DNA from: CBFIHN01 sp965662575
Lineage (GTDB): Bacteria > Pseudomonadota > Gammaproteobacteria > Francisellales > CACEW01
Assembly (NCBI GenBank): GCA_965662575.1
Contig: CBFIHN010000001.1
Coordinates: 28,540-92,539 of the forward strand
Length of the DNA: 64,000 nucleotides
Direction of reading: 5' to 3'
The notes under the pieces are model-generated. The model did not search any database. It was not told the origin of the DNA and saw only the letters and a program-made list of their open reading frames with translations. Position 1 is the first letter of the stretch. Every line of letters starts with the position of its first letter. Positions 44,407 through 53,985 of this stretch are shown one piece after another. Position numbers and translations under genes: made by a program.

Positions 44407-45837
44407 TTAAGCCAAACGAATTTTGCTTAGGACAAATGAAAAATCGACCTGCAACATCTTACACGCCGCAAAAACAAGTACTAAGCAACCAACCACCCAG
44501 GCAATAAAATCAAATAGCACTTGCATAAAAACACCATCACTAAGCAAGGGCAATAGGTAAGCAGTCGAGGAAAACAGCACCAGCACTACAATAAAGCCGT
44601 TAATCTTACCGTAGTGCAAACCTATAGATAGCAAGCGCTTTGAAAAGAAATAAGCAAAAAGAGAGCTTACAAATAAAGATAATAAGAAGCTTACGGCGGC
44701 TCCCATCAGTCCAAAATAGCGAACCAAGAAATAGTTTAAAGCCAAGCTAACAATGGCTGCGCTTAGCGTTACCCACAAAACTCTAGAACTTTTAAAATAG
44801 AAAACCACATTAATATAAAACACATAGATTAAGTTAAATAGGTAGGCAATAGCAAAAGCTGGCAACAACTTCCAACCTTGATAATACTGAGCCCCAAAAA
44901 ACAATTTGAAAATCAGCGGCGATGCAATACTGACTGAAAAAGCAAGCAACGCAAAAACAAATAACACTTTATAACAAAATGGCGCCAATGCTGATGTGTC
45001 TTTTTTTGCTATTTTTTCAAAGCATAAGGGTGAATACGCACTATTAAACCCTGTAATAACGATACCAAATAATAGCGCAAACTGACTGGCAACACCGTAA
45101 ATACCCAAATCAGATGCTCCCAAGTATAAATTCACGAATACGCGATCAAGATATACCATTAACAAGCTAAATACGGCATGTGGCACTAACGGCAGCGCAT
45201 AGGCAAAGCATTGCTTTGCCAGTTTGATAGTCACTCGGAATAGATAATTTCTTAGCGCATGCACCAAACCCAAAACATATAAAACAACATTAGCAGCTAA
45301 AAGACCATAGAAATACCCTTGATAACCCAAATGAAAAATAATCACTAATCCCAAAATAAATACAACACTTAACGTGGTATATAAAATCCCTAGCAAACTA
45401 TAAAGCTTTGCTTTCTTATGCGTTTGAAAATACGTTAGAAATAAGGTGTAAAAGCTACTTAAAAAGCAAATTGCCAACAACAATAAGAAGTCTGACCAAC
45501 TCAAGCCTTTAAACAGCACTTGAGAAAACAATAGATAAACAATCGTGGTTAACCCAGCGACTAATAAGCAAGCGAAATGGTTTAAAACAAATAAATTACC
45601 CCACAACTGTTTAACCTTAAGCGGACGTGCAAAGCGGTAAGTAAACACAGGACCAGCACCATATAAACCGAGTCCAAAAAGCGCAGTCAACACTGACATC
45701 AGTGTTAAGAAAAAAGTAATTTTACCCAATGCATAAGGAGATAATACATGCGTTAAGGCTGGCAATAGTAAAAAACCTATTGCCTTTTGTAGAAAATTAA
45801 AAGCTATGTATATGGTTGCTTGTTTGCCTGAGGACAC
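44407..45837 (-). CDS. wzx: Wzx-type O-unit flippase
   Basis: 476 residues with about 12-14 membrane segments and the polysaccharide-export (MATE-like) profile: ATIYIAFNFLQKAIGFLLLP at the start and VASQFALLFGIVITGFNS mid-protein. It moves undecaprenyl-linked O-units to the periplasm. The start is GTG 45837. It follows wbpE by 16 nt and its stop overlaps the interrupted plus-strand gene. Confidence 0.9.
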   Translation of the reverse strand: MSSGKQATIYIAFNFLQKAIGFLLLPALTHVLSPYALGKITFFLTLMSVLTALFGLGLYGAGPVFTYRFARPLKVKQLWGNLFVLNHFACLLVAGLTTIVYLLFSQVLFKGLSWSDFLLLLAICFLSSFYTLFLTYFQTHKKAKLYSLLGILYTTLSVVFILGLVIIFHLGYQGYFYGLLAANVVLYVLGLVHALRNYLFRVTIKLAKQCFAYALPLVPHAVFSLLMVYLDRVFVNLYLGASDLGIYGVASQFALLFGIVITGFNSAYSPLCFEKIAKKDTSALAPFCYKVLFVFALLAFSVSIASPLIFKLFFGAQYYQGWKLLPAFAIAYLFNLIYVFYINVVFYFKSSRVLWVTLSAAIVSLALNYFLVRYFGLMGAAVSFLLSLFVSSLFAYFFSKRLLSIGLHYGKINGFIVVLVLFSSTAYLLPLLSDGVFMQVLFDFIAWVVGCLVLVFAACKMLQVDFSFVLSKIRLA

Positions 45838-45853
45838 AGAAAAACCAATTCAC

Positions 45854-46909
45854 TCAAGAATACAAACACATCGGTAAGCTAGCTACCTGCTCAGATAGGC
45901 GCTCAGATATTGGGCAATTAGCCGACTCATCTAAAAACGCTGGCTGTTTATGCAATGGCACGGGGTAATGAACCGTTGTTGGAATACCTTGTGCCTTAAG
46001 CTCTTCTTGGAACTGAGCACGATTTGGCACACGCACCGTATATTGTCCATAAACATGCTCACGATTGGGCATCACTTTGGGTGTAATGACTTCTGTGCCA
46101 GCATATTGTTCCTGGTATTGCTGCGCATTTTTTTGTCGTGCTTTTAATTCTTGATCAAAGTATTTAAGCTTTACCTTTAAAATCGCTGCTTGCAGGGTAT
46201 CTAAACGCGAGTTAATACCGATGCGGCTATGATAATAGCGTTTGCTTTGGCCATGCACTCGAATTTCACGCATCGCTTGTGCAACTTGATCATCAGAGGT
46301 AAATATTGCCCCCCCATCACCATAACAGCCTAAAGGCTTGGTGGGGAAAAAGCTGGTCGTGGCAATATCAGAAACATTACACGACTTACGGCCTTTATAT
46401 TTTGCACCAAAGCTTTGTGCGGCATCTTCTATGACATAAATTTTATGGCCGAGCCTTTGTGAATATTGTTCTGCAACACGGTTGATTTTATCCATATCAG
46501 GGATTTGACCATAGAGCGAAACCGGAATAATGGCTTTGGTTTTATCCGTGATTTTATCAGCAATTAAACGATGGTCGATTAAATAACTGTCTTCTTCAAT
46601 ATCAACAAATACCGGCTTTGCCCCTAGCAAAGCAATAGTTTCGGCAGTTGCAATAAATGTGAACGGCGTCGTGATCACCTCATCTCCAAGACCAACACCA
46701 ATTGCCATCAAGGCAATTTGCAATGCATCGGTACCATTAGCACAGCTAACACAGTGTTTTGCACCCGTATAGCTTTCCAGTTGTTCTTCAAGCTCGCGTA
46801 CTTGTGGGCCCATGATGAACTTACCTGATGCCATAACATCTAGAACAGCCTGATCAATCTCTTGTTTATGCGCTTGGTACTGCGCCTGAATATCAAAAAA
46901 TGGTTTCAC
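45854..46909 (-). CDS. wbpE: UDP-3-keto-GlcNAcA aminotransferase, WbpE-like
   Basis: PLP-dependent DegT-type transaminase. I choose GTG 46909 (VKPFFDIQAQYQAHKQEID); longer in-frame starts would overlap wbpD by about 95 nt. The PLP lysine is in TTSFFPTKPLGCYGDGGAI and YVIEDAAQSFGA holds the Asp. About 351 residues, normal for WbpE. In P. aeruginosa the 3-amino group is added in this step, between WbpB and WbpD. Other genes of the module lie immediately upstream. Confidence 0.92.
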   Translation of the reverse strand: MKPFFDIQAQYQAHKQEIDQAVLDVMASGKFIMGPQVRELEEQLESYTGAKHCVSCANGTDALQIALMAIGVGLGDEVITTPFTFIATAETIALLGAKPVFVDIEEDSYLIDHRLIADKITDKTKAIIPVSLYGQIPDMDKINRVAEQYSQRLGHKIYVIEDAAQSFGAKYKGRKSCNVSDIATTSFFPTKPLGCYGDGGAIFTSDDQVAQAMREIRVHGQSKRYYHSRIGINSRLDTLQAAILKVKLKYFDQELKARQKNAQQYQEQYAGTEVITPKVMPNREHVYGQYTVRVPNRAQFQEELKAQGIPTTVHYPVPLHKQPAFLDESANCPISERLSEQVASLPMCLYS

Positions 46910-46925
46910 CTTTACTAGTACCTTA

Positions 46926-47498
46926 TTAATCTCTGAGAAAAACTCTATCACCTTCCAACCGATATTGACAGCCATCTTGATCAACTGCAACATCTTGCGT
47001 ATCAAACTGCAGCTTCTCACCTAATCGATCAACCCAGCCTATCTGCCGTGCTGGAACGCCTGCCATTAAGCCAAAAGGCTTCACGTCTTTGGTCACTACC
47101 GACCCCGCACCAATTAATGCATACTCACCGACCGTAACACCACAGACAATCGTTGCATTCGCACCCACTGAACAGCCTTTTTTAAGCAGGGTTTTCTTAA
47201 ACTCTTCTTTACGATTGACATGGCTGCGTGGATTAATCACATTGGTAAACACCATCGACGGCCCGAGGAACACATCATCTTCACACTCAACACCATCATA
47301 GATCGAAACATTGTTTTGAACTTTGATATTATTGCCAAGGGAAACATTCGGCCCAACGACACAGTTTTGCCCAAAGGAACAACGTTCACCAATTTTGCTG
47401 CCAGAAAGAATATGACAGAAATGCCAAATTTTAGTATCCATGCCGATTTCAACTTGGTCGTCGATATAACTACTTTCGTGGACGAAATAGTTACTCAC
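46926..47498 (-). CDS. wbpD: UDP-GlcNAc3N N-acetyltransferase, WbpD/WlbB-like
   Basis: 190-residue hexapeptide acyltransferase with YIDDQVEIGMDTKIWHFCHI near the start and EDDVFLGPSMVFTNVINP, then IVCGVTVGEYALIGAGSVVT. It adds the acetyl group to the 3-amino position. Translation starts at GTG 47498, 8 nt inside the end of the HEPN gene, so it is coupled to the toxin gene rather than to wbpB. It ends about 16 nt before the wbpE start. Confidence 0.9.
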   Translation of the reverse strand: MSNYFVHESSYIDDQVEIGMDTKIWHFCHILSGSKIGERCSFGQNCVVGPNVSLGNNIKVQNNVSIYDGVECEDDVFLGPSMVFTNVINPRSHVNRKEEFKKTLLKKGCSVGANATIVCGVTVGEYALIGAGSVVTKDVKPFGLMAGVPARQIGWVDRLGEKLQFDTQDVAVDQDGCQYRLEGDRVFLRD

Positions 47499-47967
47499 TA
47501 TAGAATCCTTTTTTTATAGAAACATTTTTGAGGTTTGAATAAATATCTAATAATTCGGAATGTGAACCGTAAATTTTATTGATTGCATCAGCCACTTCAG
47601 CATCATTTGTACCATACTCATGCGCCAATTCATTACGCGCATTTCTAAAGTCTACCCAAGTATCTTTATCTAGAATCTCCATTTTCTCTAATCGATTCAA
47701 AAGGTCTAAAAAACTTTGATTATCGGTATATTCTTTTTCCAAATGCAAATAAAGCTTAAAAAGCTTTTTCCCCATAGTGTCCTGAAGCTTTGAAAAGCGA
47801 AATAAAAACTGATCTATACAACGCCCCTGGTTTTCATCTAAATGCTCGTATGCATCTCCAGTTAATGGCATAAATTTACCCATTAACTCAACAACCGAGG
47901 CAATGCGCTCCACATGTCGGTCACACCCATAAAAAATTTGGATTAATTTTTGCTGTTCTACATTCAT
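47491..47967 (-). CDS. hepT: HEPN toxin of an MNT-HEPN pair
   Basis: 158-residue helical protein with the HEPN motif R-X4-H-X-Y in ARNELAHEYGTN (about residues 111-122), the RNase-type catalytic motif of HepT toxins. In the MntA-HepT system the antitoxin AMPylates the Tyr of that motif. It overlaps the MNT gene by 4 nt and wbpD by 8 nt. The pair is thus woven into the wbp operon rather than sitting in its own transcript. Confidence 0.82.
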   Translation of the reverse strand: MNVEQQKLIQIFYGCDRHVERIASVVELMGKFMPLTGDAYEHLDENQGRCIDQFLFRFSKLQDTMGKKLFKLYLHLEKEYTDNQSFLDLLNRLEKMEILDKDTWVDFRNARNELAHEYGTNDAEVADAINKIYGSHSELLDIYSNLKNVSIKKGFYSE

Positions 47968-48251
47968 AACAAAATCCCTGTACGCATGGCTTCTTGCTCA
48001 ATCAACCTTTCTTGATCTTTCGCAATCACAATGTCAATTTTTTGCTCACCTATACGATCCTGTAATCGCATTGAAAATTGCGATTTCTGTTTAAACTCAT
48101 CCACCAATTTTTGCGGACAAAGATATAAATCAATATCGCCACCACGACGGCTATCGTCAACTCGGCTACCAAACAAATAAACTTTGCCTTCACCAAAAAC
48201 TTCAGCAAAGGTTTGTTTGATTGCCTGATGATCATAGTCACTGATACGCAT
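47964..48251 (-). CDS. mntA: MNT nucleotidyltransferase antitoxin
   Basis: 95-residue minimal nucleotidyltransferase with YLFGSRVDDSRRGGDIDLYL, the GS-X9-DxD catalytic motif, and a second Asp region near the C-terminus (KIDIVIAKD). Such proteins neutralise HepT by adding AMP residues. It begins 8 nt after wbpB ends and overlaps hepT by 4 nt. Confidence 0.85.
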   Translation of the reverse strand: MRISDYDHQAIKQTFAEVFGEGKVYLFGSRVDDSRRGGDIDLYLCPQKLVDEFKQKSQFSMRLQDRIGEQKIDIVIAKDQERLIEQEAMRTGILL

Positions 48252-48259
48252 AATAAGGC

Positions 48260-49213
48260 TCAGCGACTAGCCGCTTCTTTTAACAAAGGATGATAATCAC
48301 CTTGCAAACCCAATGGTTTTAATTGGCGCACTTGGTAGACCGTTTCAATCGCCTGACGCGCTTTATCAATACCAAAGCCATTGCCTTTTAAAATTTCTTG
48401 ATAACTTAACGTATGCAAATCAGTAAACCCACCCGAAAACTCAATCTCTTCACCACCAATGGTAATCGAGCGATAAGTACGCTGAGATTTTTCTTTGATT
48501 TCATCAGGCAAATTATTGGCATCAACACTTAAAAACCAACGCACGCGCGCTTGTTTAAACTCGAGATACCCTGCCATCGTCGCATCTTCAGCTAAATGCA
48601 CTTGATTTTTAGTGACTTCACCAAACAACCAACCCAACATATCAAAAAAGTGCACACCGATATTGGTAACGACTCCACCAGATTTCTGCTCATCACCTTT
48701 CCACGAACGATGATACCAGGCACCTCGACTGGTGATATAAGCCAAATCAACCTCATAAACTTTATCCGCATCGTCTTGCTCAATTTTTTTCTTGAGCTCA
48801 ACCAAAGCTGGATGCATGCGAAGCTGAAGAATATTATTAATTTTATGACTGCTTTGTTTCTCGGCAAGCTCTAAAGCTTCCAAATCATCTGGCGTTAGGG
48901 TTAATGGCTTTTCACAAATCGCATCGCAATCATGGTTTAAGGCAAAACGCACATGGGCATTATGCAAGTAGTTAGGCGAGCAAATACTGATATAATCAAT
49001 CTGGTTACCTTGTGCCTGCCAGCGATTTAAATACGTATCCAACTGCTCAAGCTCAGTGAAAAAAGCAGCATCCGGAAAATAACTATCTAAAATCCCGACC
49101 GAATCAAAAGGATCAAAACCTGCTCGCAAATTATTGCCTGTTTCTTTAATTGCCTTCATATGGCGTGGCGCGATATATCCTGCAGCACCAATTAATGCGA
49201 ATTCTTTGTTCAT
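48260..49213 (-). CDS. wbpB: UDP-GlcNAcA 3-dehydrogenase, WbpB-like
   Basis: Gfo/Idh/MocA-type oxidoreductase of 317 residues. FALIGAAGYIAPRHMKAIKE binds NAD, CDAICEKPLTLT is the EKP signature and GGVVTNIGVHFFDMLGWLFG the catalytic region. It oxidises C3 of UDP-GlcNAcA in the P. aeruginosa pathway. Six nt separate it from wbpA. Confidence 0.92.
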   Translation of the reverse strand: MNKEFALIGAAGYIAPRHMKAIKETGNNLRAGFDPFDSVGILDSYFPDAAFFTELEQLDTYLNRWQAQGNQIDYISICSPNYLHNAHVRFALNHDCDAICEKPLTLTPDDLEALELAEKQSSHKINNILQLRMHPALVELKKKIEQDDADKVYEVDLAYITSRGAWYHRSWKGDEQKSGGVVTNIGVHFFDMLGWLFGEVTKNQVHLAEDATMAGYLEFKQARVRWFLSVDANNLPDEIKEKSQRTYRSITIGGEEIEFSGGFTDLHTLSYQEILKGNGFGIDKARQAIETVYQVRQLKPLGLQGDYHPLLKEAASR

Positions 49214-49219
49214 AAAGCT

Positions 49220-50467
49220 CTACAACCTAAATATACTTTTTTCTTTTGGAAAAATACCTTTCAAATCGACCAGCAAAGCATGTTTTGGCAGCTGTTGATT
49301 ACGGTACTGCTTATGAGGCACTGCCACAATCGCTAGGTCGTACGTTGTGCTAATGTCAAATTCGCTCAAGATGGAAAAGCCATACTCATGCATCACTTCC
49401 TCAGCATCCGCATGCGGATCAAAAACTTCCAGATCAACCTGATATTCTTGCAGCTCTTTAATTAAATCAAAGACCTTAGAATTACGAATATCCGGGCAAT
49501 CTTCTTTGAAGGTAACACCTAAAACAGCCACTTTCGCACCTGAAATGGATTTGCCATTTTGAATCATACGCTTCACGACTTCTGATGCAACATATTTCGC
49601 CATGCCATCATTAATTCTACGCCCCGCCAACAAGACTTGCGGATGGTAGCCTAATTTTTCTGCTTTATGCGTTAAATAATATGGATCAACACCGATACAA
49701 TGACCACCGACAAGCCCTGGGTTATATTTATGAAAATTCCATTTAGACGCCGCCGCATCAAGCACCTCATGAGTATCAATGCCCATTAATGCAAAGATTT
49801 TGGACAACTCATTAACAAACGCAATATTTAAATCCCGCTGGGAATTTTCAATCACTTTCGCAGCCTCAGCAGCCTTGATTGAACTGGCACGACATACACC
49901 AGCAGTGACCACAGACTCATAAACTTCAGCAATAATATCAAGGATCTCAGGGTTTTGACCTGAAACAATTTTTAAAATCGTGGTAAAGGTGTGCTCTTTA
50001 TCACCAGGGTTAATGCGCTCAGGAGAATAGCCCACAAAAAAATCGACGCCACACTTAAGCCCAGAATATTCTTCTAAAACTGGTACACAGTCCTCTTCAG
50101 TCGCCCCTGGATAGACTGTTGACTCATAGACAACAATATCACCTTTTTTCAACTGCTCACCGATTATTTTTGAAGCACCTAAAAGCGAGGACAAATCAGG
50201 CTGATTGGCCTCATTGATTGGTGTTGGCACAGCAACAATATGAAAATCAGCTTTTTGCAAATCTTGGGCATTGGCCGTTAACAGCAAGTCAGCTTGCACC
50301 AAATCCTGATCAGAAACCTCTAAGGTATCATCATGACCTGATTTAAGAGCATCTATACGCTTCTGATTAATATCAAAAGCAACCACCTGGTGCTTCTTAC
50401 CAAAAGCTACCGCAACTGGCAGCCCAACATAGCCTAAGCCAACCACTGATATTTTTCGTTTTGTCAC
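49220..50467 (-). CDS. wbpA: UDP-N-acetylglucosamine 6-dehydrogenase, WbpA-like
   Basis: 415 residues. The NAD-binding VVGLGYVGLPVAVAFGK, the middle VVGGHC-type stretch (LVGGHCIGVDPYYLTHKAE) with catalytic Cys, and C-terminal VAVLGVTFKEDCPDIRNSK follow in the order of WbpA/TviB-type enzymes. It oxidises the C6 alcohol to a carboxylate. A 220-bp gap separates it from the pseC-like gene, so it may have its own promoter. Confidence 0.92.
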   Translation of the reverse strand: MTKRKISVVGLGYVGLPVAVAFGKKHQVVAFDINQKRIDALKSGHDDTLEVSDQDLVQADLLLTANAQDLQKADFHIVAVPTPINEANQPDLSSLLGASKIIGEQLKKGDIVVYESTVYPGATEEDCVPVLEEYSGLKCGVDFFVGYSPERINPGDKEHTFTTILKIVSGQNPEILDIIAEVYESVVTAGVCRASSIKAAEAAKVIENSQRDLNIAFVNELSKIFALMGIDTHEVLDAAASKWNFHKYNPGLVGGHCIGVDPYYLTHKAEKLGYHPQVLLAGRRINDGMAKYVASEVVKRMIQNGKSISGAKVAVLGVTFKEDCPDIRNSKVFDLIKELQEYQVDLEVFDPHADAEEVMHEYGFSILSEFDISTTYDLAIVAVPHKQYRNQQLPKHALLVDLKGIFPKEKSIFRL

Positions 50468-50686
50468 CTTTATTTTCTCACTTTTTCACAAACACGTTTA
50501 ATTTCGATTAGAACACTGACCCGAGAGCGTCGACTGCTCAACCTTTGGAATAGACATAACAACGATTGCCACACTCACAACTTCATCACCTAGGTCAAGA
50601 TATTTTTTACACAAAATGGAAGCCAACAAAACCCGCAACACCTATTATCAAAAGCTTCGCGGGGAGCCTCATCAACCACTATAAAA

Positions 50687-51859
50687 TCAGGCGCCAAGTA
50701 TACACGTCAAACAATTTATAACATAACTTTGATCTTCTTCACTCATTGTTGGATACATCGGCAAGCTCAATGCATGACGATAATAATTTTCTGCCATTGG
50801 AAAATCACCCCTTGAAAAACCAAACTTTTCTCGATAGTAATACTGCAAATGTACTAGTGGGTAATGCACATGCACACCAACATTCTGTGCGCGCAATTGA
50901 TCGAACACCACCTGGCGATCAACATGCGTTTGGTTATGATCTAACTGAATAACATACAAATGAAAAGCACTATAGTTATCTTTAGCAACTGTAGGTGTGA
51001 TCACGGGCAAGCCTTGTAACAACGAATGATACCGCTTAACCAGCTGATGACGTTTAGCAACAAACTCATCAAGTCGTTTAAATTGAGATATCCCCAATGC
51101 ACACTGAAAATCAGTAATACGATAATTAAAGCCCAGCATTTGTTGCTGATAGTACCAACCACCATCAAATGCACCGATGACTTTACTGGGGTCACGTGCC
51201 ATACCATGAGTTCGCAACTGCATCATTTTATCGGCCAACTCAGGATCATTGGTTAACGCCATGCCACCTTCACCCGTGGTCACAATTTTCACCGGATGGA
51301 AACTAAATATCGTGATATCTGAATACGCACAGCTCCCTATTTTGCTATCTTTATAACGACCACCCACCGCATGGCTGGCATCTTCAATAATTTTAAATCC
51401 ATACTCATCAGCCAGTGCTTTAATATGAGCCATATCACAAGACTGTCCTGCAAAATGCACAGGAATAACCACTTTAGGCAACTGACCCACGGCCCTTGCT
51501 TGCTGCAACTTCTGCTCTAGCGCAATGACAGACAGATTAAAAGTTTCTGGGCAAATATCAACAAAATCTATTGCTGCACCACAATACAACGCACAGTTTG
51601 CAGAAGCTAAAAAGGTGTTCGGCGACGTCCACACGATATCGCCGTCGCCAACCCCCAAAGCCAAGCAGGCTAAGTGTAAAGCCGCCGTTGCATTACACGT
51701 CGCGACGGCATAACGTGCAAGACAGTAATCCGAAACCGTCTGCTCAAACCTTGCCACGTTAGGCCCGGTGGTTAACCAATCAGTTTTAAGCACTTTAACG
51801 ACTTCCGCTATATCCTCATCACTAATCGCAGCACGGCCATAAGGAATAAATTGATGCAT
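50687..51859 (-). CDS. pseC: PseC-like sugar aminotransferase
   Basis: PLP-dependent transaminase with the start MHQFIPYGRAAISDEDIAEV (ATG 51859, sharing a base with the ugd stop) and WLTTGPNVARFE typical of PseC. The PLP lysine is in FSFHPVKIVTTGEGGMA. PseC aminates UDP-2-acetamido-2,6-dideoxy-arabino-hexos-4-ulose in pseudaminic-acid synthesis. PseB, PseH and PseG are not seen, so the substrate may be another 4-keto sugar. Confidence 0.85.
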   Translation of the reverse strand: MHQFIPYGRAAISDEDIAEVVKVLKTDWLTTGPNVARFEQTVSDYCLARYAVATCNATAALHLACLALGVGDGDIVWTSPNTFLASANCALYCGAAIDFVDICPETFNLSVIALEQKLQQARAVGQLPKVVIPVHFAGQSCDMAHIKALADEYGFKIIEDASHAVGGRYKDSKIGSCAYSDITIFSFHPVKIVTTGEGGMALTNDPELADKMMQLRTHGMARDPSKVIGAFDGGWYYQQQMLGFNYRITDFQCALGISQFKRLDEFVAKRHQLVKRYHSLLQGLPVITPTVAKDNYSAFHLYVIQLDHNQTHVDRQVVFDQLRAQNVGVHVHYPLVHLQYYYREKFGFSRGDFPMAENYYRHALSLPMYPTMSEEDQSYVINCLTCILGA

Positions 51860-53181
51860 TAACAACCCCCTCGCCCAATACCGTAATACTCAAACCCAAG
51901 CTTTTTGAGATAGTTTAGATCGTAAAGGTTACGCCCATCAAAAATAACGGCCTCCTTGAGCTTCTGTTTAATCAACTGAAAATCTGGACTACGAAACTCC
52001 ATCCACTCGGTGACAACAACCAACGCATCCGCATTGTCAAGCGCTTGTTCGGGGTGCGACACCAACTGTAGATCAGCGCGTTCACCATAAAGATCAATAA
52101 AAGCTGGCATCGCTTCAGGGTCATAGGCCTGAACTTTTCCCCCCGCCTGCCATAAAGCCTCAATCAACACACGGCTTGATGCTTCACGCAAATCATCGGT
52201 ATTGGGTTTAAATGCCAGCCCCCAAACCGCAATCACTCGACCTCGTAGATTTCCCGCAAAGTGTTGTTGAATTTTCTCAAACAACACCTGTTTTTGCTGA
52301 GCATTAACCGCCTCTACTGACCTTAATAATTGCGCATCATAATTAGCCTGTGCCGCAGTATGTTCCAACGCTGAGACATCTTTAGGAAAACAAGAGCCAC
52401 CATAACCACAGCCTGGATTAATAAATGAAAACCCAATCCGTGAATCTGAACCAATCCCAATACGAACTTTTTCAATATCCGCACCCACACGCTCAGCAAT
52501 TTGCGACATTTCATTCATAAAAGAAATTTTCGTCGCCAACATGGCATTGGCCGCATATTTTGTCATTTCTGCCGACTCAAGATCCATGGCAATTAATTTT
52601 TCTTGATTACGATTCACTGGCACATACAAATTATGCATAACCGCTAATGCGCGCTCTGACTCACTACCAATAATAACTCGATCCGCTTGCATAAAGTCCT
52701 CAATTGCCGCGCCTTCTTTGAGAAACTCGGGATTAGACACCACATCAAACTCAAGATGCTTGTTGCTGAGTGCCTGTGCAATAATGGCCGCGACTTTTTT
52801 CGCCGTACCAACGGGCACCGTTGATTTATTGACAATTACTTTATAAGCATTCATCGACTGGCCAATCGATTTAGCAACGGATTCAACATATTGCAAATCC
52901 GCTGAACCATCGGCCTTTGGCGGTGTACCGACCGCAATAAAAATAACCTCGCCGAACTCAACAGCACAACGAGCATCATCGGTGAATTCAATGCGCTCGG
53001 CGTCAATATTATGACGCAACATATCGCTTAACCCCGGCTCATAAATCGGGCTCTCACCACGTCGCAACATAGCCAATCGGGCAGGATCAATATCAACACA
53101 ACACACATGGTTACCCATCTCTGCAAAACAGGCGGCCGTCACCAAGCCAACATAACCCGCACCGAAAATACTCAACTTCAT
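51859..53181 (-). CDS. ugd: UDP-glucose 6-dehydrogenase
   Basis: 440 residues from ATG 53181 (MKLSIFGAGYVGLVTAACFA); longer in-frame starts only add a hydrophilic extension. FINPGCGYGGSCFPKDVSAL contains the catalytic Cys and VIAVWGLAFKPNTDDLREAS the C-terminal signature. It makes UDP-glucuronate for the surface polysaccharide. It shares its leading gap with the divergent yggS. Confidence 0.95.
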   Translation of the reverse strand: MKLSIFGAGYVGLVTAACFAEMGNHVCCVDIDPARLAMLRRGESPIYEPGLSDMLRHNIDAERIEFTDDARCAVEFGEVIFIAVGTPPKADGSADLQYVESVAKSIGQSMNAYKVIVNKSTVPVGTAKKVAAIIAQALSNKHLEFDVVSNPEFLKEGAAIEDFMQADRVIIGSESERALAVMHNLYVPVNRNQEKLIAMDLESAEMTKYAANAMLATKISFMNEMSQIAERVGADIEKVRIGIGSDSRIGFSFINPGCGYGGSCFPKDVSALEHTAAQANYDAQLLRSVEAVNAQQKQVLFEKIQQHFAGNLRGRVIAVWGLAFKPNTDDLREASSRVLIEALWQAGGKVQAYDPEAMPAFIDLYGERADLQLVSHPEQALDNADALVVVTEWMEFRSPDFQLIKQKLKEAVIFDGRNLYDLNYLKKLGFEYYGIGRGGC

Positions 53182-53209
53182 ATAAGAGCCCTTAGGATAG
53201 ATCATATGC

Positions 53210-53215
53210 ATTATA
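53210..53215 (-). promoter_or_regulatory. -10 box upstream of ugd
   Basis: TATAAT on the minus strand (53215-53210), 28 nt upstream of the ugd ATG at 53181. The -35 region (TGAAAT, 17 nt further) is poor. It may be the leading promoter of the polysaccharide locus. Confidence 0.4.
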
Positions 53216-53289
53216 CGCAAAACATTGCCAATATTTCATGTATACTCATCAGCTAAATTAACCTTGATCATGGCAACATCCTCGCCACA

Positions 53290-53985
53290 ATGACCACGCA
53301 AAACATCAAATCCCGCTATCAAAACACTCTCCGAGCCATTGAAGAATACAGTGATCTATATCATCGCAACGGCAAAGACATCCATCTATTAGCCGTCAGT
53401 AAAAAACAACCCATAAAACACATTGAACAACTGTACCATTGCAACCATAAAGATTTTGGTGAGAACCAATTGCAAGAGGCGCTAGAAAAAATTGAGGCAC
53501 TTAAACATTTAAGCGATATTTGTTGGCACTTTATCGGCAATATCCAAAGCAACAAAACTAACGATATTGCCCAGCACTTTTCTTGGGTACACAGCCTTGA
53601 TCGTCTCAAAATTGCACAGCGCTTAAGTGCTCAACGCCCCAAAGAACTGCCACCACTCAATGCCTTCATACAAGTTAATATTGATGGTGAAACACAAAAG
53701 TCTGGCATTGCACCAGAGCAGGCGCTCGAACTAGCAGACGCTATGATTAAACTACCTAAACTTAGGCTATGCGGCCTAATGGTGCTACCCAAATCCTGCT
53801 CTGAATTTGGACAGCAACGCAGTGCATTTGCCAAAGTTCGGCAGCTACAGGAACAGCTAGCTAAACAGGGCATTCCACTACATCAACTCTCTATGGGCAT
53901 GAGTAATGACTTTGAAGCGGCGATCGCCGAGGGTAGCCATTGGGTACGCATTGGCACCCAACTATTTGGCAAAAGAGTGACTTAG
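53290..53985 (+). CDS. yggS: PLP homeostasis protein YggS
   Basis: 231-residue PLP-binding alanine-racemase-fold protein. The PLP lysine is in LLAVSKKQPIKHI, and FGENQLQEALEK, WHFIGNIQSNK and LSMGMSNDFEAAI follow the family order. It maintains vitamin B6 balance. It is divergent from ugd and ends a few bases before the broken adenosine kinase. Confidence 0.93.
   Translation: MTTQNIKSRYQNTLRAIEEYSDLYHRNGKDIHLLAVSKKQPIKHIEQLYHCNHKDFGENQLQEALEKIEALKHLSDICWHFIGNIQSNKTNDIAQHFSWVHSLDRLKIAQRLSAQRPKELPPLNAFIQVNIDGETQKSGIAPEQALELADAMIKLPKLRLCGLMVLPKSCSEFGQQRSAFAKVRQLQEQLAKQGIPLHQLSMGMSNDFEAAIAEGSHWVRIGTQLFGKRVT

Larger units (their letters stand above)
43022..44410 (+). pseudogene. Unidentified gene interrupted by the IS630-type element
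   Basis: Removing the element and one TA copy joins 43022-43050 to 43963-44410 into a single open frame of 158 residues. It starts MNSQGLHAYYLGRSALQKAS and ends TTTCSPSSNKIKL. An AGGTGA ribosome-binding sequence ends 10 nt before the ATG. The frame runs opposite to its neighbours and its stop overlaps wzx by 4 nt on the other strand. Residues such as FHGIYPITYEDYPYVFTQAY match no family I recognise. It may be the tail of an older gene, since three stops (TAG TAG TGA) stand in the same frame just upstream. Confidence 0.65.
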
